Below are positions 11,018 through 22,456 of a stretch of 64,000 bases of DNA, in pieces (within the stretch, counting starts at the first letter, position 1; every line of letters starts with the position of its first letter). The position numbers and the translations under genes are program-made. The notes below the pieces were generated by a model that worked only from the letters and a program-made list of their open reading frames with translations, was not told where the DNA came from and did no database searches. Location of the stretch: positions 2,281,739-2,345,738 of the forward strand of contig JAQOTA010000046.1 in assembly GCA_029532415.1 (NCBI GenBank), given 5' to 3'. The DNA comes from Marasmius tenuissimus. Taxonomy: Eukaryota; Basidiomycota; Agaricomycetes; Agaricales; Marasmiaceae.

Positions 11018-11687
11018 TCATAACTTTCTAATGATCATTGATAGGTCATTTATAGGTAATCGTCTCCCTCTTTGGGCACAGTGAAGATTTTGGGTACATA
11101 CCCCGTCATCTTGAGTTGGCACGTCAAGACTGTCGATGTCACATTCGGAGGGAATGTGAACGGGTACCTCATTGAAGATCCCCATGACCTTATGGATAAA
11201 AGCGGCCAGGCTCGGGATGGTGCGCTCGTCGTAAGGGCACAGTTTGTGTCGTAGTTGAGACATCTAGTCTCCAGTGGTGTTGTTGTTAGCAGGGCATCTG
11301 AGCCAAATGAATATGTTATCTGGTGCTCATGATTCATGTATAAGAGCGCAAGAATGTGCTGTGAGGATGAGTGGGAGCCCAGATATGAGTGTTGTTCTTT
11401 TGAGACATAGGCCAAAGCGCTGTTGTGGTACTCCAGTGAAGGGTTGAGGAAGGCAGGATGAATGTCATTGGTGGTGATTTTCGCTGTAGTAATGAGGGTA
11501 GTGGTGACGCCAGAGGGGGCATCGCAGGTGGGCAACTGTAGACAAATCCCATGTTCTTCGTTGTGCAATCAGGGAGACATTGTGATAGAGGCGAGTTAGC
11601 GATGTGAAAGCTACTTGAGGGTGGTATGCTGGGGTAGAGGTGGAGGGAAGTATCGTCCATCTCATGATTTCCGCCCTTTGGATTCAT
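11018..11687 (-). pseudogene. Possible remnant of a host gene
   Basis: Two overlapping minus-strand frames look partly coding. One, 11050-11568, gives 172 residues rich in Ser/Thr/Leu. The other, 11018-11263, has a balanced composition (LRHKLCPYDERTIPSL) and ends at a stop at 11018. The second frame is closed upstream by a TAG just before its ATG, so a frameshift or an intron would be needed to join them. I recognise no family. Either a degraded gene or chance frames; no splice pattern that I could settle on. Confidence 0.25.
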
Positions 11688-12196
11688 CCTGCATCGATAA
11701 GCAGGCGTTAAAGTCCATTATTGCACACTGTAGAGCACTTTGCTTCTATAAATCATTTTCCTCATCCTTTTGCCGTTGATGGAGGTCAATTGGTGTCGCT
11801 GCATCGTCGTCGGGAGCGTTGGCAGCCGTGGGAAAGTTAGAGATGGTGGTGGATGAGCTCAAAGCTAAGATTTATACAAGGCCGGCAAGCGGCAGGGCCC
11901 ACTACTGCCTTCAGTTGATCCTCACGGCAGGGCCAAGTCTGAAGTGTGTAATATGAACTCTAACTACAGGTGCCTTGGATTCCTCAACAGAATGAATCAA
12001 GAACAATCTTTGGACATGGGTAGTGTACAACTTGTATTGCACTTCCACCCACAGTTTGGGGATGATAGGGTCATGATGAAGTCACAGACAGGAAACATAC
12101 CAGGCTCATTCAGGGGGAAAGATGTAGTAAACAAGTGGTAAAACAATGAAGTTGGAGGATAGCATCATCAGCAATAGTGAGGACAGAATCCAGATG
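11688..12196. other. Non-coding stretch before the nested block
   Basis: No gene recognised. The word GCCGGCAAGCGGCAGGGCCC (11881-11900) recurs near 34116 and, reversed, near 49505, so a dispersed repeat fragment lies here. Confidence 0.4.
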
Positions 12197-13740
12197 AACG
12201 GTGTAAAGTGCCACTCGCAGTGTATAATAAAATCTAACTCGTAGGTCAAATCCTCCCAACACTCAAGAGTGTAGCTGAAGGGTGTGGGAATCGGGGATCG
12301 GCGTTGATCATCGGTTCCGCTCTTAGCCAGACTGCAATAGTAGGCTGAAGGAAATCTGACTCAAGAAACTATCCAACTAAGGTAGCTTCTCCTCTGAAAC
12401 CAGTTTGGAGGTCAAAAGTGGGGTTCGGAAGAGGGGTTTATAGGTTATTTTGGGGAGTATAGAGTTTGTTTGGTGCTTTGGAAGTGCGTTCTTAGGCTTC
12501 AACTAGCTTCAGAACCACTCGAACAGCGAGGGGCAACAAGACAATCAAATCAAACAAATGCAATAAGACTCCAATCAAGTCTGTCAATAACCAAAGACCA
12601 ACTGTCAACAGCAAACAATATCCTCAGCCCAATTAGCTTTGGAAGTTCAACAATAGCTCAGCCAGTCAAATCGGTGTTGCAGACAAACAATGCAAAGTCA
12701 AGGTCAAGCAAGTGTTCAATGGATTTTCTAGGTTTTGGGCAAAACAAAGTTCTATTCCGTTCTAATGTCTCTCCAGAAGCGCTCCTGAGTCAACTAACTA
12801 CCCAACAAGTGGAATAGCTTTGTCTCCTCTGAATACTAATCATACAGATTGCTTGGGGATCCTTGATGAAAACCCCACTGCCTATATACTCTAGGATGCG
12901 CTAATTCTACCGAATCGTACAAATATCAAATAAACCATGCCTCAGAGGCATAAACTACCTACTTTGGAATATACTTGGAGAGTTTTTGTGTTTAATCTAT
13001 GCTTTTGAACCCCAAAGTCAAAACCAATAATTTGCTTCAGAAGTATCATCAGCCTCAAACATTCTCTAACATTCTTTTCTTCCAGGTCTCTCTTATCTAT
13101 GGTTCTGTTCTGCCTATCTGCCTCCGCAGCATTGATTCTCCAGTTCTAGACTCTTCAATTGTCATAGGTCATCTTGTTCTGCATGCCTCCGAAGTGTATA
13201 CTCCCTTTGTCTGAAGTAAAGTACGTGCCTCCGAAGTGCTACTAGATGCCTATATTCGTTGAGTTACCCAGCCGTCCATGGCCAGGTCGATGTCCCTTCT
13301 GTAGCTTGTATAGTTCCGACGTCCTGCCATCCTTATGGCCGCCCCACTATATCCCATCTTGGTACCTTGGATACCGGGTAATAGTTCAATGGTTCAGCCA
13401 GAACTCCTACTCGATTCTTCAGTACACCATTCCTTTCTTTCTTAGTCCCTTGCCTTCTAGCGCAGTTGAGCTCTGTTGTTGCTACCAGCACCAACTATGC
13501 CCTTATTGAGGTCAATATCTCAATGTACAAGTATGAGTGAGGTATACCAAAGGTGCAACACCTCTGATCACTTCTCGATCATTGTTTAGCGCCCAGTGCC
13601 TGGTTCAGATCCACGCCTCTGAAGCGCTAATTTCCTAGCTTCCAAAGTAAAATTTCCACTTCGGCGGCAAGTCCAGAGGTCAGTAACAGCAAGTACTAGG
13701 TTTTTCCCAATTCCTTGCTTACTTTTCTCCCGAGCGCACT

Positions 13741-14187
13741 ATGGCACACTTGCATAACATTGAAGATCACCTCCGCAACTTGCTCTATAGTAAGTCTTTC
13801 TGATTTCTAGATTCCGAGGCGGCCTTCTGACTTCCTCTCCAGAGTTGTATAAGCTCTGGTGGTATCCAGAAGATTACTCTGATAAAATCAAAGAGCGCCG
13901 CATCATCCTACCCATTCCACTCGACGCAGAACAAGAAGCTATCCTCGGAATGATTTTCCAGCAGTTCTTCCTCAGTCGCCACAGATCCATCTACTGGGGC
14001 TACGTGATTCGTTACGACACAATCCAGGACGAAATCTATCTCTGCGAGGACACATTCGACCACTTCATTCCTCACGATGCCAGGTCTGTCATCGACATGG
14101 TCGCCGAGTCCATTGCTTGAGTTGGTTTCCTCGACTTCAAAACCACTCGTACTCCTGGAGCCGTCAACGCTTGGATTGACGCCATCA
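13741..14187 (+). pseudogene. Orphan gene of TGTA-element copy 1, 5' part, with a nonsense codon
   Basis: Exon 1 is 13741-13789 (MAHLHNIEDHLRNLLY), the intron is 13790-13842 (GTAAGT..CAG), and exon 2 opens at 13843 with KLYKLWWYPEDYS. The frame matches the intact gene in copy 2 residue by residue until TGA at 14118-14120, where copy 2 has CGA (Arg). The hAT-like MITE then interrupts it at 14188 and the copia element separates the 3' part, which resumes at 32771. Confidence 0.8.
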
Positions 14188-14768
14188 TAGTGTTCCCAAT
14201 GGCTCGGCTCAAACTGCAGCTCAAGCGGCTCGGAGCTGGACTGGGGCAGAGCCACTCAGGGAAAATGGCTCACCAGGAGCCAATTTACGGGAGCGGCTCC
14301 GAGCCAGCTCCGAACCAGCTCAACCGGTTGGAGCTGCTGTAAAGTATTTTCAAGTTGTCCCTCATTTTTAAACATGGTATGGACTTTCTAAATAATTTTA
14401 CAGACATTTGAGACCAGGTAGAATACAAAGACATTGAAATTTTAGCAAATACCAGTCATTTCCAGGTGGATGGGCCCTGGTCTTGGTGTGGGAAAGATGT
14501 CCCACCAGTGGGTCATCATGTGCGGGAATCTCTGTGTGGGTGCGGATGCCACTTCTTGATGTACAGTAGCCTTCCAATGCCAAAGGCCTCCATATAAAAT
14601 AGCTAGAAGGGCTCTGTATACCATAAATTAGGTTTTTATTTGTTTTGAAAGTTTTTTTTTTCTGTAGTAGCTCAAGCTGCTTCCTGTCAACGGCTCATGG
14701 AGCCATGGTCCGGTTTGAGCTGCGGCTCCCGAGCCGGAGCCAAGCCGAGTGGACCGTTGGCAACACTA
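14188..14768. mobile_element. hAT-like MITE, 581 bp, second family member
   Basis: Termini are TAGTGTTCCCAATGG and, inward from the right, TAGTGTTGCCAACGG, nearly the same as those at 212-660. The flanking octamers CGCCATCA and TGCCATTG differ at three positions, all transitions, so this is an aged 8-base duplication. Copy 2 of the host element supplies the empty site. The interior is full of GGCTC/GAGCC words, giving many possible hairpins. Confidence 0.82.
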
Positions 14769-15076
14769 TGCCATTGTCAGTTGTGCTGAGTGCCCAGCAC
14801 TGATGAGCTGGCATGACGCCTAGCGCAGAGGACTACAACATGGCTACACTACTACTTACCAGAGAGGAGCTTAGAGAGGTAGAGGCAAGATGTAGAAGCT
14901 CAAGCACACTGTAGATTCAGGTAGAGAACTATGAGCTTATATACATGAAGATACAATAGATTTACCATATAAGGATGACAATAGAAATTGTACATATGAG
15001 CATAGTGAACAATGAAGTATAGAACAATAGCGAATGCATTGTCCCGCATAATACAATGATGGGAAGTATGAACCGG

Positions 15077-17783
15077 TGTAGCGCCTGCTATTAAAAAGCA
15101 GCTTCGGAGCCTTGTTTTTGTGCGATTTTAGCATAAAACAGATAAGAAATGACTAGGTAATACGAGTACTAGAGCGAGTCCCGAGCGGCTAGTAAAAGGC
15201 TCAGATCCTAGCATAAGGAGAGAATAGCGCCTCGGAGGTGTCTCTCCTTATCTCTGAAAACTGTAGGAGTTGTATAACTGACGAAAGTATCACTTCGGAG
15301 GCACAACTAGGACCTGTAGTCATAACAAGGGAATATCTCCAGTGGCTCGGAGGCATCGTACTAAGGATTAGAATAACAGAATCAGACTTAACGAAGACCC
15401 GTACTAGTAGGGATAGACAGAGGAGGTCACCGCAGAAGCATGGATGGTCGGAAAGCGAGACTAAGTCGAGCCTCAGAAGCTTGGTATAAGGTTGAGGCCT
15501 CTCTTTGGAGGCATGATTGATTCAAGTATACTAGGTATACTACAGGTTACGCTAGTCATCCATATTGGCTAGAGCTACCTCATCCCAACCAAAGTAATTA
15601 TCTACGTCGGAATCTTCAGGATAATAAGAATCGATGAAGGTTTCATGATCTAGATAATCGGTATAGAATGGATCGCATAGAATAGGATTATAGAAAGAAA
15701 AGGATCGAGAGAGCCAACGACCCATGACAGGGGAGTACTTGAAGAACGTGAGCTTGGTATAGTCAAGCTTCGGAGGTGCTGGGCACTCGGCACAACTGAC
15801 GACAGCATTGATCCAAGCGTTGACGGCTCCAGGAGTACGAGCGGTTTTAAAGTCGAGGAAACCAACTCGAGCAATGGACTCGGCGACCATGTCGATGACA
15901 GACCTGGCATCGTGAGGAATGAAGTGGTCAAAGGTGTCCTCGCAGAGATAGATTTCGTCCTGGATCATGTCGTAACGAATCACGTAGCCCCAGTAGGTGG
16001 ATCTGTGGCGACTGAGGAAGAACTGCTGGAAGATGATTCCGAGGATAGCCTCTCGTTCTGTGTCAAGTGGAATGGGTAGGATGATGCGGCGCTCCTTGAT
16101 CTTATCAGAGTAATCCTCTGGATACCACCAGAGTTTATACAACTCTGGAGAGGAAGTCAGAAGGCTGCCTCGGGATCTAGAAAATAGAAAGACTTACTAT
16201 AGAGCAAGTTGCGGAAGTGATCTTCAATGTTATGCAAGCGTGCCATAGTGCGCTCGGGGGAAAAGTAAGCAAGGAATTGGGAAAAACCTAGTCCTTGCTT
16301 TTACTGACCTCTGGACTTGCCGCTGAAGTGGAAATTTTACTTCGGAAACTAGGAAATTAGCGCTTTGGAGGCGTGGATCCGAAACAGGCACTGGGCGCTA
16401 AACAATGATCGAGAAGTGGTCGAAGGAGTTGCACCGTCGAGGTACCTCCCTTGTACTCGTACATGGAGATATTGACTGTACTAAGGGCATAGTTGGTGCT
16501 GGTGGCAAAACACAGTGCTCAACTGCACTGGGAGGCAAGGGACTAGAAAGAAAGGAATGGTGTACTGAAGAATCGAGTAGGAGTTCTGGCTGAACCATTG
16601 AACTATTACCCGGTATCCAAGGTACCAAGATGGGATATAGTGGGGCGGCCATATGGATGGCAGGACGTCCAAATTATCCGAGCTACGGAAAGGACATCGA
16701 CCTGGCTATGAACGGCTGGGTAACTCCATGAATATAGGCATCTAGTAGCACTTCGGAGGCACGTACTTTACTTCAGACAAAGGGAGTATACACTTCGGAG
16801 GCATGCAGAACAGGATGACCTATCACGATTGAAGGGTCTAGAACTGGAGAATCAATGCTGCGGAGGCAGATAGTCAGAACGGAACCATCAATAGGAGAGA
16901 CCCGGAAGAAAAGAATGTTAGAGAATGTTTGAGGCTGATGATACTTCCGAAGCAAATTATTGGATTTGACTCTGGGGTTCAAAAGCGTAGATTAAACACA
17001 AAAACTCTCCAAGTATATTCCAAAGTAGGTAGTTTATGCCTCCGAGGCATGGCTTATTCAATATTTGTACAATTCGGTGGAATTAGAGCCTTCTAGGGTA
17101 TATAAGCAGTGGGGTTTCATTAAGAATCCCCAAGCAATCCGTACGATTAGTATTCAGAGGATATGAAGCTATTCCACTTGTTGGGTAGTCAGTTGACTCA
17201 GGAGCGCTTCTGGAGAGACATTAGAATGGAATAGAACTTTGTTTGCCCAAACCTAAAAAAATCCATTGAACACTTGCTTGACCTTGACTTTGCATTGTTT
17301 GTCTGCAACACCAACTTGACTGGCTGAGCTATTGTTGAACTTCCAAAGCTAATTGGGCTGAGGATATTGTTCGCCGTTGACAGTTGGTCTTTGGTTATTG
17401 ACAGACTTGATTGGAGTCTTTATTGCCATTGTTTGATTTGATTGTCTTGTTGCCCCTCGCTGTTCGAGTGGTTCTGAAGCTAGTTGAAGCCTAAGAACGC
17501 ACTTCCAAAGCACCAAACAAACTCTACACTCCCCAAAATAACCTATAAACCCCTCTTCCGAACCCCACTTTTGACCTCCAAACTGGTTTCAGAGGAGAAG
17601 CTACCTTAGTTGGATAGTTTCTTGAGTCAGATTTCCTTCAGCCTACTATTGCAGTCTGGCTAAGAGCGGAACCGATGATCAACGCCGATCCCCGATTCCC
17701 ACACCCTTCAGCTACACTCTTGAGTGTTGGGAGGATTTGACCTACGAGTTAGATTTTATTATACACCACGAGTGGCGCTTTAC
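15077..17783 (-). mobile_element. TGTA-element copy 2, intact, 2707 bp
   Basis: Inserted in the copia 3' LTR with ACCGG on both sides (15072-15076 and 17784-17788), or CCGG if the last A belongs to the element. The empty site is present in the copia 5' LTR near 32717. The gene-containing strand is minus. Sequence is collinear with copy 1 throughout. Variants of the word GCCTCCGAAG or its complement recur many times along it. About 1.5 kb upstream of the orphan gene holds no frame shared and open in both copies. Confidence 0.9.
15552..16246 (-). CDS. Orphan protein of the TGTA-element, about 213 residues
   Basis: Exon 1 is 16246-16198 (ATG; MARLHNIEDHFRNLLY), the intron is 16197-16145 (53 bases, GTAAGT..CAG), and exon 2 is 16144-15552, ending in TAG. 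642 coding bases give 213 residues. The same splice sites and ATG are present in copy 1. The protein is acidic and aromatic-rich (YKLWWYPEDYSDK, FFLSRHRSTYWGYVIRYD, VDNYFGWDE). It has no signal peptide, membrane segment, zinc motif or catalytic signature that I know. Near residues 100-140 a region reads like a helical bundle. It is the only gene in either copy of the element, so it could be a transposition accessory protein, a captured host gene, or an unrecognised enzyme. I do not assign a function. Confidence 0.75.
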
Positions 17784-18055
17784 ACCGGGACTTTGGATAT
17801 ACCGGGATCTTATTATAGTCCACGGATTCAACACACCCCCTCGCTGAGTGCAGCTGAAAAGCGCATCTGAGCGAATCAAGTGGACGAATAGAATTCAAGT
17901 CCAAGGTGATCTCTGAAGCATAAGAACTTCTCATGTCCGAGATTCTTCGTAAACATGTCTGCGGGATTATAGACTCCTTTGATAAAAAACAATTTGACCT
18001 TGCCATCTTCAACACACAATCGAATATAATGATATCGAATATCAATGTGCTTGGT

Positions 18056-19761
18056 TCAGTGTTCTTGAACTGGATTAGATGCAATGACGATAGAGCCCTG
18101 ATTATCTCCGCAGATTGGAATAGGACCTAAGTCAATTCCAAGTTCAGAGAGTAGCGATCTTATCCAGGAAGCTTGATGACTGCAATCTGACAGTGCCATA
18201 TACTCAGCCTCAGTGGAAGAAAGAGCTACAGTCTTCTGGGCGTGTGATTGCCACGAGAAGATGCTGCCTGCTAACTTGAAGAAGTAGCCAGTGATCGAAC
18301 AGCATTTGATAGGATCGGCAGCCCAATCCGAGTCTGTGAATGCAAGAAGACCTCCATCAGAGTCACCATCGTAGACAAGTGAATAATCTGATGTGCCAGC
18401 AAGATAGCAGCAGATATACAGAGCTTTATCAAGGTGTTCCTTCGTTGGATTAGAAGAGAACTGGGAAAGCTTCGTAACTGCATAGGCAATATCAGGATGT
18501 GTGCCCAGCATAATGTACAGAAGCGATGCAATCACAGACTGGAATCTGGAGCGAATGGCAGGATTGACTGGACCATTGTTGGGAGTTGGCACATAGCCAG
18601 CAGGTAAGGGCGTAGGAGCTCCTTTTGCATTCTGCATCCCGAAATGTTCAAGGACTTTCTTCAGATAATCCTTCTGGTCAATCATGATCTTATTGCCTTC
18701 GCGACGAATGCTCATGCAAAGAAACTCGCTAGCATCACCCATATCGCAGCATTCCCATCGAGCCATGAACTCGGCTTTCTTCTTGTCAACAAAAGCTTTG
18801 TTAGGACCCATGAAGAGTGCATTGTCAATATATATTATCGCATACACAATTTCACCACTCTTCGGGTCTTTGCAGATGAAGAGTCCAGCATCAGAAGTTA
18901 GACGTTTGAAGCCTAGTACTTCCATGGACGAGCTGAGGGTTCGCCACCACTCAAGGGCAGCTTGCTTCAGTCCATATAATGCACGACACAGGCGTAGTAC
19001 CTTACGTTCCTGGCCCTTGACTTTGAAGCCTTCAGGTTGTTCCATGTAAATCTCCTCAACAAGATTGCCATAAAGGAAGGTGTTCTTAACATCAACGGAG
19101 GTGATGTACCAGTTCTTGAGAGCTGTGAGAGCAAGCATCATACGAACAGTCTCATAACAAACAACTGGTGAGAAGATCTCATCAAAGTCGACACCTTCGA
19201 CCTGAGAGAAACCTTTGGCAACAAGTCTTGCTTTCTTGCGACCATTCGACTTAACGTCGAAGACCCATCTATTTCTGATGGCTTTGCGACCTTTAGGCAA
19301 GTCACAGAGTTTGAAGACCTTGTGTTTACGAAGTGCCTCAAGTTCTTCGTGGCAAGCATTCTTCCATTCCTTCTGTTGCTCAACAGGCAACTTTAGAATA
19401 TCACGGAGTGTCCACTTTCTGATGTTAGAGAAATCAGGAGTATCAGACGTTGGAAGCGAATTGTGAACTGGAACGGCATTGTTCAGCAGGTAAATCACGA
19501 ATCCTACTCCCCCTTCTTGGGCAAGTCTTTCAACTACGCTTTCTTCCTCATGTGACTCAGTGCTTCCACTGGTTTCTGGAGCAGGCGGAGGCGGAAGTGG
19601 ACCAGGAATCCCCTTTTTACCACCTTTGCCTTTCCTAGATCGCAAAGAGCTAGGACGATCAACTGGATGTGTAGGTTCTTTATCTCCAGTGACGTTTCTC
19701 CAAGTATTCTTATTCTCTAAGTCGCAAATAATATCTGAGGGTTTATTTGGGTTCCGCTTCT
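18056..19761 (-). pseudogene. Copia reverse transcriptase and RNase H, cut by Ty3-B
   Basis: Minus-strand frame from the Ty3-B junction at 19762 downward. RT signatures in order: RNRWVFDVK, SVDVKNTFLYGNLVEEIYM, QPEGF, YALYGLKQA-type motif (CRALYGLKQAALEW), and YIDN where YxDD is usual (codons 18833-18822). RNase H: FTDSDWAAD and SSTEAEYMALSD, then GDNQGS. The frame is closed by TGA at 18058-18056 after NPVQEH; beyond it TKHIDIRYHYIR, the normal copia C-terminal motif, continues in register, so this TGA most likely replaced an Arg codon. The lost second Asp of the YxDD motif alone should abolish polymerase activity. Confidence 0.9.
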
Positions 19762-20477
19762 TGTTACATCCATGCCGGTTCCGGGGTTTCCGAAGGCTTC
19801 TATCCACCTTCCGGAGATTCCGATACTTGGAATCTACTTTATGTTTCTCTTCCTTCACGATCCTTTCCGGAACATGACTTTGGATTCCGACGTTGTGTCC
19901 CCGGTACTTACAGATCGGAGATACATATACACCGTTCATTTCCAAGTAGTACGTAGACTCTACATTCTGACATTCCACTTTCCATTCTATCATGACTCAT
20001 CCCGTACATTCCATTCTGACACTTCATTTCCGATTCATCTCCGACTCCGGGACTTCACCCTCCGTCTTGGTTTCCGTACTGTACATATATTCTCTCCCAC
20101 TTTTGACTCACCTTTGGTACTACGATCGCCGGAACCCCTTTGGAGGTCTCGGAGATCAACACATATATAAGCTAGGTACTTCACGACTTGTATTCCTCAG
20201 GATTAAAATCAACTTGGTTTCTGTTTTATCTCATTTGTCTCATTCTGTCTCTTTATCTCTATCTCCTCTTCATCTTTATCTTCCTTTCCCTTCCGGTCAA
20301 GGACAACTCAACTCAATGGTGTCGTTGGCGAAACCTTCGACTATTGTCCAGCCATCCGTTCGGCCTTCCGGTCGTCAGAATCTCTCTCTAACTCCGACTA
20401 GTCCATTCCGGCACGTCGGTCTCCGTCTCTTCTGCTCGGACTTCCGTCTGGGCTGTCATATCCGCACAATCCTAACA
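19762..20477 (+). repeat. 5' LTR of Ty3-B
   Basis: 716 bp, TGTTACATCC..CCTAACA. The TATA-like word ACATATATAAG at 20160-20170 is a candidate promoter. Confidence 0.95.
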
Positions 20478-20766
20478 GTATTTTAATTCTCGAACCTTGA
20501 GTTGAAATTACTGAATGTCCAGACAAGTCAATCCTGAATTCCCTGGACACTTCAACGAAGATCCACCCAACCAATTCGTAGGAAGTATCTCCGCTTCCGA
20601 ATCCATCTCAACCAACCGTTACGGTTGACGTAAAAAACGACAAGCGGTTTTCAGCAGCAGTGTCCATGCTTCCGAATATCAAATCGACGTACAATCAACT
20701 CCACGTATCGGCACACTTAATACCGTCGCACCACTTCCACCTAGCAAGCTCTGACGTCCTACAACA

Positions 20767-22456
20767 ATGGCTTTGAAATACAGGACACTTGAGGATGGCA
20801 GAACAGTCTATGTAGGGGACAAGGTACCTGAAACTTCCAGTCGTCCTCCTCCACCTCCAAAACCCGCATCCCGTCAAGTTTTCTCTCCAGCTACTATTGA
20901 AGATCCTCGAGGGGTGCTTGATCCTGCAAAACTAGCACTAGCACTTGACAAGGCTCATAACGAACCTCCTCCGAAAACAGCTAAGGGGAAAAACAAGGCC
21001 AATGAGGGGATAATTGATGACTTTACTTTCGATGCCGCCGTTGACAAAGAACATCCATCCACTCCTCCAGTTACAGCTCCAGTTATGCCCCGGGATACTG
21101 ATCTACCAACAGAAACAGCGTTACCCGAGGGATTTGATCCACACAAACAGGTCAAAGAACCCAAGGGCTCTCGAGGTGGCAGTAGGGGCGGATCCTGAGC
21201 AGGTAGTAACAAGTGTGGAGACACGGATACGGAGCCAGAAGGTGATGACTCATCCGATCACAAACCCGGTGATTCCGGACCACCCGGACCCCCTGGACCT
21301 CCTGGTGGTGGACCTCCTGGCGGAGGACCCTCCAGTGGACAAGGTGGGGGACCAGGATTCCCTAGAGGTCCCGGGAACGATCTCTACCAATTCAATATGA
21401 TGGCACTCGTACAATCCATGCTTGAGCACAACAAAATCATTGCCCAGCTCCTTGGGAAGAAGCCGGAAAAGAAGGGGAACGTCAAGGAACCTGATACCTT
21501 CAACGGAACTCAACCCGACAAACTTCTGAGCTTCATCGTCTCATGTATGATCATTTTCAATCACTGTCCCTCCGACTTTCCTACTGATGCTGATAAAATC
21601 CACTACATCATTTCCTACCTCCGTGGCATGTGCCTTGAATATTTCCAACCCGAAATCCTATCCTACGAAACCGATTCCGATCCACCCGCTTGGATGTTCA
21701 GCCTCCAAGCATTCCTGAAATGAACTTGAAATGTTCTTCGGACAGGTGGATACAATAGAGGAAGCCGAAAACAAGTTCGACAACCTCCGGATGGGAGAAG
21801 GGGAGAAAATCGGGAAGTTCGAGGTTCAGTTCAACACTCTCGCAGCCAAGATCGGTTACGGCGAGAACGCTCTCCGTCATGCCTATTATCGCGCTATGCC
21901 AAAGCATATCAAAGATTTACTTCCGAACGTTGGTGCTTGTCCTTCGACTCTCAAACAGTTGTGTGTGGTGTGCCGGGAATACGACCGGACGCACTGGGTA
22001 CGTGAAGGGGAGAAATCCCAAGAGGGCCGAGCAGTGAAGTGCGCCAACAACAACAACAACAACAATTCCAATTCCAACTCCAGATCCAACAACAACTCCG
22101 GAAATCGTTCAAACAACTCTTCTGGAGGTTCCGGTGGCTCTAACAAGAACTCCGGTAATTCTTCCGGCAACTCTTTGAGCAACTCTTCCGGCAACAAGTC
22201 CAACACCAACAACAACTCTGGGTCGAATCCGACTTCCAACATTACCAACCCGGTTGCCCAGTATCTTGGTAAGGACGGAAAGTTGAAGCCGGAAGAGAAT
22301 GAACGTCAGAAGAAGAATAACTTGTGCATGTTCTGTGGCGGAAAGCACAAGACAGATGATTGTAGGAAGCAACCTGCGGCCGGTTCTCAGGCTAAAGGTC
22401 ATGCTGCGGCTACTTCGGACGCCTCCACATCCAAACCGGATGAGGCGAAAAAATAG
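20767..22456 (+). pseudogene. Ty3-B gag
   Basis: Starts at the first good ATG after a 290-base leader (MALKYRTLEDGRTVYVGDK). The N-terminal third is Pro/Ala-rich, followed by a Gly/Pro linker, the capsid-like part (PPAWMFSLQAFLK / ELEMFFGQVDTIEEAENK), an Asn/Ser-rich linker partly coded by AAC repeats (22048-22066), and a CCHC knuckle (CMFCGGKHKTDDC). Defects: TGA at 21196 in register, and one extra base near 21721 that shifts the frame between the two capsid pieces. The frame ends at TAG 22454-22456 immediately after six A. Confidence 0.88.

Larger units (their letters stand above)
14801..17833 (-). repeat. 3' LTR of the copia element, split by TGTA-element copy 2
   Basis: Pieces 17833-17789 and 15076-14801 join across ACCGG into an LTR of about 321 bp that begins TGTTGAATCC. 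A polypurine run of type GAGGGGG lies just upstream (17834-17846). The 96 or so bases next to 14801 do not align well with the 5' LTR, which agrees only to the word GTGTGCTTGAGC. Confidence 0.8.

Noticed and set aside
21190..21200. Antizyme-like TCC-TGA plus-one frameshift site in Ty3-B gag
   Set aside because: The downstream coding stays in the same register after TGA, so no shift is needed. A lost CGA codon is more likely.
22048..22066. AAC microsatellite as an independent repeat feature
   Set aside because: It encodes the poly-Asn part of the gag linker and is short.
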